A DNA stretch of 64,000 nt, taken from Shinisaurus crocodilurus. Lineage: Eukaryota; Chordata; Lepidosauria; Squamata; Shinisauridae. The position numbers were made by a program, and so were the translations under genes. Under the pieces are notes generated by a model. It was not told the DNA's origin and did no database searches. It saw only the letters and a list, made by a program, of their open reading frames with translations. The stretch spans positions 208,098,255 through 208,162,254 of the forward strand of contig CM037880.1 of the NCBI GenBank assembly GCA_021292165.1. Direction: 5' to 3'. Of this stretch, positions 56,734 through 64,000 are shown piece after piece; position 1 is the first letter of the stretch; the number at the start of each line of letters is the position of its first letter.

Positions 56734-57197
56734 TAGGGTTGTATCCACGAATATTCACGAGTCTTGGGGGGCTGAAGTGAGGCCGAAATCGGCCCCGCTC
56801 GCCCCCTCCAAGACTCACGTGCCTTACCTGTCCACCGCTTGACCCACTGCTCCATGCCACGCCGGCAGTGCAGGGTCCCATTGCGTCATTTCCGGCTGCC
56901 AGGAAGTGATGCGATGGGACCCCGCGCTACATTTTTAGCACACAAAACAGGGCAACCTAGCTTAAAACGGTCGCGATTTGCTATTCACGGCCGTTTTAAA
57001 CTGGGTTGCCCTGGGTTTTGCGCTAAAAAATGTAGTGCAGGGTCCCGTCGTGTCACTTCCTGGCAGCTGGAAGTGACGCAACGGGACCCCGTGCTGCCGG
57101 CACTGTGGATCAAGTGCCGCGGGGGTTCGGGCCTTCGGGGGGTGCTTGCCAAGAAAAGGCGAGCAAAGGCGAGCACCCCCCAAAGTAGGATGCAAAC
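56734..57197. mobile_element. F6a: GC-rich foldback hAT element
   Basis: Starts TAGGGTTGTATCCACGAATA and ends near AAGTAGGATGCAAAC. Central hairpin: CATTTTTAGCACACAAAACA with CAGGGCAACC pairs with GGTTGCCCTGGGTTTTGCGC with TAAAAAATG; an inner stem AAAACGG / CCGTTTT lies at the tip. Each side has a further hairpin, GGTCCCATTGCGTCATTTCC / GGAAGTGATGCGATGGGACC and its mirror on the right. Hierarchical inverted repeats, no transposase. Confidence 0.75.
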
Positions 57198-57616
57198 TAG
57201 AGATGTCCGCGAATCTCGATCGGGGTAGAAGCGGGGGTGAACCCGCCCCCGCTCGACCCCCCCCCGAGCCCTGCAGCACTTACTTTTTCCCCGGCTCGGC
57301 ACATCTCCCTGGAGAGGAGCCAGGGAGAGGTACTTCCAGGTCCCCGGTGCTGCGGTTTTAGCGTAAATAACATATAAAACCACCTTAAAACGGCTGTGCA
57401 GCCATTTTAAGGTGGTTTTCTATGATATTTACATGAAAAAAGCAGCGCCAGGGTCCCATCGCATCAATTCCTGGCACAGCGCCGGGACCCATTGCGTCAC
57501 TTCCGGGTTCCCAGCACGTCCGAAAAGAGCCTCGGCGTCATCACGAGAAGACTCGAGCGGTGGGGGTGCTCGCTGAGCACAAGGCAAGCACCCCTTAAAG
57601 TACGCAAACATCGCTA
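57198..57616. mobile_element. F6b: GC-rich foldback hAT element
   Basis: Starts TAGAGATGTCCGCGAATCTC and ends CGCAAACATCGCTA, a terminal inverted repeat with mismatches. The centre matches F5 (GCGGTTTTAGCGTAAATAAC, CCACCTTAAAACGG and complement). It abuts F6a without a detectable target duplication. Confidence 0.75.
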
Positions 57617-57633
57617 TCAGCAGAACTCACAGT

Positions 57634-57816
57634 CCTGGGTTCACACATCACGACAGCTCATGGTTTAAACAACCTACCCCCCAACAAGAAGCCATAGGTT
57701 CTCATTGTAGGTTGTTCATGGTTAACAATCCTCAATTAAGCCATTGTGCTTGGTCTGCATGACATGACAATCCACAATAACAAGCAATCATGGCTTGTTT
57801 TATCATGCGAACTAGG
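57634..57816. mobile_element. foldback element (GGTTCGCATGTCACAAC group), copy 2
   Basis: Left end CCTGGGTTCACACATCACGA, right end TTATCATGCGAACTAGGTC, with AGGTTGTTCATGGTTAACAA opposed to TTTAAACAACC inside. Shorter and more diverged than 49992-50413. Confidence 0.5.
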
Positions 57817-58499
57817 TCAGTGTAATCTGTTAAGTTTAGGATTGAAGATGTGTTGTCTCTTTGGGATTGCAGTTATATGTTTTTTTATGTTTTGTTGGGA
57901 TTATAGATTTTCCTTGCTGTTTTGAAACAGATAATCAAGTAGATAGCACAATATGTAATTTATAGATAGGCAGATATATAATGCATTAATGCATGATATA
58001 CTATAACAATTTAAAGAATAAGAACTCCACAGATATAATGATAAAGTTTTGCTGTGAAGGATTTGAAGCATGTGACTACTTTTGTAAGTATATAGAAGAA
58101 TTATTAAATGAATGTGATGGACAACCAGGAAAATCCAGTTTTAAAATAGGAACAGTAATCTCTTTTCAGCAGCCTTTCCAGATATGAATAATAATGGAAT
58201 TGGCAAGAGGACAAATGCATTGTCCTCTGAGAAACATTTTCCATCTAGTTTAGAGGTGAACAGGTAGAGAACGGGAATGGCCAAGGTAGGAGTTCAAAAC
58301 CATTATAGCATTCTGTGATATATACAGATCTAGATGCATACTGTGCATCAAACCATTGCCAAAAGCACTTTAAAAAAATAATCTGAGACTGACAGCACCA
58401 TCCTAACCATGTCTACTCAGAAACTTACTTCCAGGTATGTATATAGGATTGCAATAGTTAGCATTATTCTATTCCATTTTTTCCCATGTATGTATCAAG
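57817..58499. other. intronic sequence, mostly unrecognised
   Basis: 58395-58456 contains CACCATCCTAACCATGTCTA, CTCAGAAACTTACTTCCAGG and TATAGGATTGCAATAG, a degraded AATCCTAT-family MITE. Otherwise AT-rich. Confidence 0.4.
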
Positions 58500-58737
58500 C
58501 AGTGTGTTGGTGCATGCTGCCCAATTGCCAGAAATCAGAAACCAACAACAAACCCTGGTTTCAGACTCTGGCTGTTAGGAAAGAGACATACTCAGTTTCC
58601 CATTTCAGACTTGGGTGTAGCTTTTACTTTCTGGTTAGTTTCTGGTTAGTGTTGTGGTTCCCACTGGCAGGAGGAGCCAAGCCAAGCAGGAGCGATTGGG
58701 CAGCAGGCATTAGCACACCGTGTGTGAACAATAATCC
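58500..58737. mobile_element. candidate foldback element related to 48487-48775
   Basis: GTGTTGGTGCATGCTGCCCA at left faces GATTGGGCAGCAGGCATTAG at right, and CAACAACAAACCCTGGTTTC faces GTTTCTGGTTAGTGTTGTGG. Confidence 0.5.
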
Positions 58738-58739
58738 AG

Positions 58740-58965
58740 TGGCAGTGATGGCAACCCATTTGAATGACTTCAAAAGGGGATTAGACAAATTCATGGTGGA
58801 TAAGGCTATCAATGAATGTAAAGATGTTGGCATACTGTTTGGATTCTTGTTAACAACTGAGTGAACATATGTCAGTCCTAGAGAAGATGGCTAGTGTGGA
58901 ACCAACCAATATTCTGTAATTCTGGTATTCATAAGGGACAGTTTAACTATACCAAGCAGCAGTAA
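58740..58965 (+). mobile_element. CR1/L3-type LINE 3' end
   Basis: GGCAACCCATTTGAATGACT, TCAAAAGGGGATTAGACAAA, TTCATGGTGGATAAGGCTAT and CAATGAATG match the conserved 3' end of reptile CR1/L3 elements in sense orientation. It is the counterpart of 21350-21580 and 5607-5760. Confidence 0.65.
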
Positions 58966-59454
58966 ACATTTATGTAAGTAACAGGATGAGCAGAATGGGC
59001 CTATGCCATTGGAAAATATAGTTATCAGGTTTCTAAGACAGTAAAATGCTTTCATGATGATAACTCCATAAATAGAAATGGTGATAATTTAATTTCTTCA
59101 AATGTGATGTTGCAGATGTAATCAGCTTCAGTAAAAAATCACTTTAGTAGTTTAGTGTGATTGAGCTGCATTCATTTAGTGTTTACTATAAATGCAAGAT
59201 TGGCCAGCTCAAATGCTGTAGATTGTTTACAAAAGGAAGAAGTCCTTTCTTTTGTTAGTAGTAATCATCATGTAGATTTATAGAATAGTTATACATAATG
59301 AATACTTTAGTAAAGCATTGCATAGATGAAATTTGCAAGAACAGTGAAAGAGCTTCTCTAAACTTACCACGGAGCTGACATCAGTTTCACCTCTGCTCTT
59401 TCCATAGATTGTATATAACGCATGCTTAAGTATAATGTGTGTTATCTGGTCCCC
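58966..59454. other. intronic sequence, nothing recognised
   Basis: AT-rich. The integrase frame of the neighbouring element loses similarity at about 59455 and the rest of its ORF here is unrelated sequence. Confidence 0.4.
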
Positions 59455-60757
59455 ACCAGATGTAAAGTTCGTACCTAAATCCGAAAAAATTTCACTTGGA
59501 AATCCGACTCTGCAAAATATGTTCACCAGTGCATTAGCAACCGTACTGGCCTCAGTATTGCTCAAGGGAAAAGCTGCTGGATACCTGGTAGCATAATCTA
59601 CCACAGTGAGAAGGTACTTATTTCCCCTTCTGGTAACTCTTGGCAGAGGGCCCACTACATCTATGCCGATTCTCTTAAAACCCTCTGGAATGATTGGCAT
59701 AGGACATAACTTGGCTTTTGTCTTGTCCCTTCGATTTCCCATTTTCTGACAAGTATCACAGGTTTTACAAAAATTGCTTAATTTGCTGCCCCACTTTCAC
59801 ATCATTCATCTTTTGCTGCCCCACTTTCAACATCATTCACGTGCTTGGCCAAATCATTTCCTATTAAGCATGGGGCTGGAATATCATGAAATACAGCTAC
59901 TTTCCAATCCCCTGTCCATTTTTTATTACTGGATATTTATATTGGCCACAGGTACATGAAATGCTGGCCCTCCTAGTCCTTCTCAAAGAATACTTTCATG
60001 TGGTAAAATATTTTTCTGAGGAATCAAATCTGGATGACACACACACACCTGGGAACCTTTATCCCTCACACCCCACACAACTTTCTCATGCACTTGAATT
60101 CTCTCCCCATAATCTTTGACTAACTCTGTGTTCATCCTAATAAACAAACAATGTAACTCCTTCTGCATTTGCTCAGCCTCACTTGATTCTGGCATTCTTG
60201 TATCCTTGCCCACCTGCTTTCCAATTTCCTCATTCAGCAAACTGTTTGACCCCTGGTTCCACATCTTGGATACACAGTAAACTGGTTTCTCTATATACAT
60301 TTTCTTTCTATTAGCATTCTCTGGACAATTATCTCAAAAATGGCCTTCTTTACCACATCTGTAACAGCATTTATTTTCTATTTTGCCTTTCCCCCACCAA
60401 ATTTTCTTTGAACTCAGGATGTTTTAGTCTCTCAGACTGCCAGGTTTTAACTTTCTGGCTTTCAGACATCTTTTCCTGACCACCTTGCCACTTTTTGTCT
60501 GTTCGTTTCTCATAATAATGAGGTTTTGGCACCTCTATCAAAGTTACTAACTGGTCAGTTAATTGAGCCGCTTCAGCTATGGTTTTAGGGGTTTTTTCTT
60601 GGACATGCCATCTATATTCATAGGGTACCATATTATAGAATTGTTCTAGCCCAACTAAATTCACCAAATCTTCTTTAGTTTTAACATCTGAGCCTTCAAT
60701 CCACCACTTTCCGGCGCCAGGTGAAGACCTTTCTATTCTCCCTGGCATTTTAATCAT
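59455..60757 (-). mobile_element. degraded Ty3/gypsy retrotransposon, SCAN-like gag and integrase (Gmr1-like)
   Basis: On the minus strand: a 128-codon frame (60757-60371) with VNLVGLEQFYNMVPYEYRWH then VQEKTPKTIAEAAQLTDQLV, which fits the SCAN domain pattern; a CCHC zinc knuckle CYRCGKEGHF...DNC at about 60370-60320 with a stop inside; a stretch ending PAPCLIGNDLAKHV (about 59900-59845) as seen after gypsy-type proteases; the integrase zinc-finger cysteines FCKTCDTCQKMG (about 59785-59735); and an integrase core with GIDVVGPLPR and IFSDLGTNFTS, the first two catalytic aspartates. The element is cut after that, so the third catalytic residue, reverse transcriptase and LTRs are absent. SCAN domains are known to derive from Gmr1-like gag. 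Old and non-functional. Confidence 0.75.
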
Positions 60758-61072
60758 TTTAATCTTGTATTTGTTTTAACTCTGTTATTGTAATTTGAGC
60801 TGCTGCTGCTAGCTATTTTGTTGTTTTTAATCTGTAGTTTTAAATCCTATATTTATATTTTTACATGGGGGGGCGAGGGGGAATTGTCACCTGTTGGCTT
60901 AGTTTTATTAACTTTTGTATTGTCATTTTAAATTGTGCTTTTAAATTTGGTTTTTAATCTTTTTAACTATATTGTATGTTTTTATTGTTGTTGTTTTTAT
61001 GTATAAATTGTGAACCGCCCAGAGAGCTTTGGCTGTGGGGAGGTATAGAAATGAAATAAATAAATAAATAAA
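60758..61072 (+). mobile_element. L2-clade LINE 3' UTR
   Basis: T-rich UTR (TTTTAATCTTGTATTTGTTT, GTCATTTTAAATTGTGCTTT) ending TGTGAACCGCCCAGAGAGCT, TTGGCTGTGGGGAGGTATAG and (AATA)n. 5' truncated. Its left boundary coincides with the end of the gypsy gag frame. Confidence 0.75.
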
Positions 61073-61559
61073 TAAAGATAAAACTGAGAAGCTTGAGTTG
61101 ATGAGTCCCTTCTATATATCTGAACTGACAAGGAACATCAAACCCTTTGGCAATCACCTCCCCAGTGAAGGGATTTCTCAGGACTCACTGCATTTGTAGA
61201 AGAAAATTTTGTCAGTTCCATCCCTGTTCCCTGTAGCCTTCACATGGAGACTAGAAACATGGAAATAGTGGTAAATGTTCCAGGACTGGAAAATGGATAT
61301 GCAAATCATTGCACAAGCAAAAAAAGGGGGGGGGAAGCAGGAGGAATGCATGCATATGTAGAAAATGTTCAGAATCTCATGGTTATCTGACACCACTGGG
61401 TGCACAGACCAAAAAAATAAATTTAAAAAAAATAGACAAATTCAGCATATACCTCCCAATGCTCCAGTGCTATAACCCTGTCCTGTGTTATTGGCAGTAG
61501 GACTATGCTGAACCAACTGGGATTTTTCTAGTATTATCTGCATCTTCCTCACTCATTTA
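61073..61559. other. intronic sequence, nothing recognised
   Basis: Contains an A/G-rich run at 61317-61336. No domain-bearing frame. Confidence 0.35.
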
Positions 61560-61652
61560 CAATGCAATCCTATGCATGTCTACTGAGTAGAAGTAGACCC
61601 AACTGAGTTCAATGGTACTTACTCCCAAGTAAGCATGTATAGGATTGCAGCC
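61560..61652. mobile_element. short inverted-repeat MITE (AATCCTAT family), best copy
   Basis: 93 bp: ATGCAATCCTATGCATGTCT, AGACCCAACTGAGTTCAATG, GTACTTACTCCCAAGTAAGC and ATGTATAGGATTGCAGCC. The two ends are reverse-complementary over about 18 bp. Serves as the reference for the other copies. No coding capacity. Confidence 0.7.
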
Positions 61653-62240
61653 TTAATGTCTGAAGAGGGGAGGTCTATGTGCATACAGCTGTACAGTGTA
61701 GGCCTCTCCCTTCCAGATGTTCCAGCAAGAATTGAGCAAATGTTAGCACGTTTGCTTTTTAATTATTGTCTAAACTGTTTTCATCACAAAGAGTATTAGG
61801 GCTGGATTTGCACTAATGGCAATATAAATAAATAAAAGCTTCAAACCCAATTTGAAGTGAATTCAGAAATACAATAAACTGAAATGAGCTGCTTCCAGAG
61901 GGACAGCTCCTGGAGCTCACAGTCAAAATGCATTGTGCAGCTATTAGGACTTTTCCTCCTTTAATGGATTTTTTGTAGAAAGAAAAAAAGATGTAAAAGG
62001 CAGTGGGAAAACAACAGGATGGTTACAAGAGGAAGACACTATCTGGATAAAATTCCATTAAATTCTGAAAATGACGCAGGGTGTCTGCATAATGAAAGCC
62101 TCATCTAGGGGCACCCATGGAATCATCCTTCCCACCCTCCAAAAAAATCAACATTGTGGTTCCCCACATTTATAATGGAATTCCATACAGTATATCAGAG
62201 ACAATACAGATGAGATGCATGTAGATGTTTCAAACAAGCA

Positions 62241-62243
<3 letters not shown>
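61653..62243. other. intronic sequence, nothing recognised
   Basis: AT-rich without domain, bounded repeat or splice-flanked segment. Confidence 0.4.

Positions 62244-62272
<29 letters not shown>
62244..62272. repeat. (AG)14 microsatellite
   Basis: Uninterrupted AG run. Confidence 0.95.
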
Positions 62273-62274
<2 letters not shown>

Positions 62275-62329
62275 TCTAGATGTTTTGAGCCATAATCCAT
62301 AACCCACTTACACCAGATTAGTCACACTG

Positions 62330-63665
62330 GCTGGGCTCGCATGACACAACAATCCATCATGGGTTGCTATGCATGATGGGCTGCTGCGTCATGTGAACCC
62401 GGACTGATTTCCCCAGGGTAGCTTTTCATGGGCTACAAGCCACCCCAACAACCCTTGGGCTGTTGTAATGGTTGTTGTACCCACAATGGGTGGTTGTGTT
62501 GTCTGAATCCAGGCAACCGACCCCATTGTGGGTACGGAGAATCAGCTACTGAGCCCCTTGGCAAGAGCAGCAAAAAACCCTTGCCGCTCTTGCCAAGTGG
62601 CTCCCGAGAAACTGACAGCGCCAGCTGACCCCAAAGTGCCCAAGCAGCACTTGGGGGCAGCTGGCACTCTGGGTTCCTGAAAAAGGGCTTCTAACTGGGC
62701 AGTGGGTTTTAGGTTTTTGTTTTTTGACTGGGACATAACCATATGTCTTAGTCAAAAACCACCCATTGCCCTGTCAAAATTCCTTTTTTAAAGGGATCCA
62801 GTTTTGACAGCTAGCTAGCTGACTCAAAACTCTTTTTCCCAAGAAAGGGGGGGGCATTTTGGGGCTTTTCCAAGCACCTAGAGGCCCAGGGGAAAAGTGC
62901 AAAATGTGGATCAGCATGTGGACTACCTGGGAACAATGAAAAAAGAAAAAAAAAGGATCTTGCCGTGAAGGTGGTATAAATGCCACCCCCTTTCACAAGC
63001 AAAGGTCAGTCACGCCTTTGCTTTCTCTTGACAGCTCATATTTTGACAACTGTCAAGAGAAACCAAAGAGGGAAAAATAACTTGGAGCCTCTGCTGGGCA
63101 ATGTCCAGAGTTGGTACCTGCTGCACTTTGGCAGCAGGCACCTCCGCCAGTCATTGCACCAGCCAAGGGCTTCAAATCCCTACACTCACGCAACTGCAAA
63201 GTTTCACAATTTTACAAGTGCAGTTATTTATTTATTTTTTAAATAATGTTGATTGTTGCACAATTTGCTTTGGGCAAATATTTTTTAAAAGGTTCTGCCA
63301 GCCAGGGACAGCCTCTCCGAGGTGCTGCTTAGGCATTTTGAAGGGGCTGTCAGTGGATGTCAAAAGACTCAAAACAGGGATCATGAAAGTCAGCTATGAA
63401 GCTGGCTTTCACGATCTCCAAGAACAAAAAAAGGAAAAAAAGATGCAGCAAGATGAAAATGGCTTGCGATCATGGGGGGGGGGAGGGGGGGGAAGACAAC
63501 TTGGTCGTCCCATGGATACATGGGGGAGGACCAAGGGGGGAGGAGCGGGAGGGAGGGAGCCAACAACCCATGGTGAGCCTGATCATCTGTTGGGCTCACC
63601 ATGGGTTGTTCACACAGCAACCAACCCACCGTGGCTAATTGTCAGGGTGAGTTAGCGTGATGTGT
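62330..63665. mobile_element. composite foldback element, about 1.3 kb, tentative
   Basis: The left part has GGGCTCGCATGACACAACAA, like the 49992 group; the right part ends GCGTGATGTGTGAATGCGCC. Several hairpins lie between: GCTTTCTCTTGACAG / CTGTCAAGAGAAACC at 63022-63065, and AACAACCCATGGTGAGCC / GGCTCACCATGGGTTGTT at 63563-63611. Open frames across it on both strands are repetitive and lack domains. The outer boundaries are my best guess. Confidence 0.45.
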
Positions 63666-63741
63666 GAATGCGCCTATTGACTTTTCAAGGATTATTTTGT
63701 TTAGTAGATACCTCTGCAGTGGTGACATTTGTGAAATGTCT

Positions 63742-64000
63742 TAGGGATGTGTGAAGATTTCATTCGGGGGTGGGAGGTGGGGTGGAAACACAGTGGACTA
63801 GCCAGGCTCAACACCTGAACTCCAGTCCTGCTTTCCTCTTCCCCAGCATCAACTCACATTCTTCGGAGTCGAGCCAGGGAAACAACTTCCGGGTTTCCAG
63901 CGGGCCGCTGTTTACGTAGAAAATGCCTTAAGATATGCCCAAAATGGCCGCAATTGGCGTAATTTGCACACATTGCGGCCACTTTTGATTAATATCGGAG
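63742..64000. mobile_element. F9: foldback hAT element, cut by window end
   Basis: Starts TAGGGATGTGTGAAGATTTC then ATTCGGGGGTGGG, the left end of the F1/F5/F6 family. It contains ACTTCCGGGTTTCCAGCGGG and TTTACGTAGAAAATGCCTTA, then near 63946-63985 a hairpin tip (AAAATGGCCGCAATTG / CATTGCGGCCACTTTT). The right half lies outside the window. Confidence 0.65.

Larger units (their letters stand above)
47194..64000 (+). other. CSMD3: CSMD3 intron, phase 0, start of (open to the right)
   Basis: Begins with a consensus GTAAGT donor. I read the plus strand for the expected continuation of the CUB domain and did not find it, so the next exon lies beyond 64000 or was missed. Confidence 0.7.

Noticed and set aside
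59774..60119. Plus-strand frames opposite the gypsy element
   Set aside because: Antisense shadows of the gag/protease region; low-complexity His/Pro/Leu content.

Overview
The window looks like an intron-rich piece of a vertebrate genome, most likely a squamate reptile (lizard or snake). It is AT-rich, uses GT-AG introns, and carries L2 and CR1/L3 LINEs together, tRNA-derived SINEs ending in AATAAA repeats, a 5S-rRNA-derived SINE and many hAT and Tc1/mariner non-autonomous elements. The species cannot be named from sequence alone. There is no prokaryotic-style gene layout.

Only one host gene is supported: three consecutive plus-strand exons (3586-3673, 13976-14100, 47072-47193) of a CUB and Sushi multiple domains protein, best matched to CSMD3. 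The first two exons together encode one complete Sushi (CCP) domain. The third encodes the start of the following CUB domain. Reading phases join across both introns (10.3 kb and 33.0 kb). Neighbouring exons lie outside the window, and the last intron runs from 47194 past the window end. CSMD3 is a very large single-pass neuronal membrane protein, so the window is a small slice of a very long gene.

Everything else is intron filled with transposable elements. 1-3585: MITEs and a first hAT copy. 3674-13975: hAT and foldback MITEs, two TA-flanked Tigger-like MITEs, two tRNA SINEs (one interrupted by a hAT MITE with a perfect 8-bp target duplication) and a 77-bp direct duplication. 14101-47071: a 5S-derived SINE with a CR1-like tail; a minus-strand cluster of L2 fragments (21585-25915) invaded by GC-rich foldback elements; two hAT elements with exact 8-bp duplications; a candidate solo LTR containing a nested foldback; a 100-N assembly gap with identical 106-bp flanks; and a 5.3-kb APE-type LINE split by a 1.46-kb TA-flanked element and a second foldback. 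47194-64000: a CR1/L3 LINE, a truncated L1, more foldbacks and a degraded Ty3/gypsy element with a SCAN-like gag domain and gag-protease-integrase order.

The most interesting pattern is a family of GC-rich foldback transposons with TAGGGATGT-type hAT ends. Their recursive inverted-repeat core (built on GTCCCGTCGCGTCACTTCC) also appears inside elements with unrelated ends: a CAGCGGTCC-type hAT and a TA-flanked Tigger-like element. I found no evidence of a new host pathway or gene system, and most of the ORFs are transposon debris or chance.
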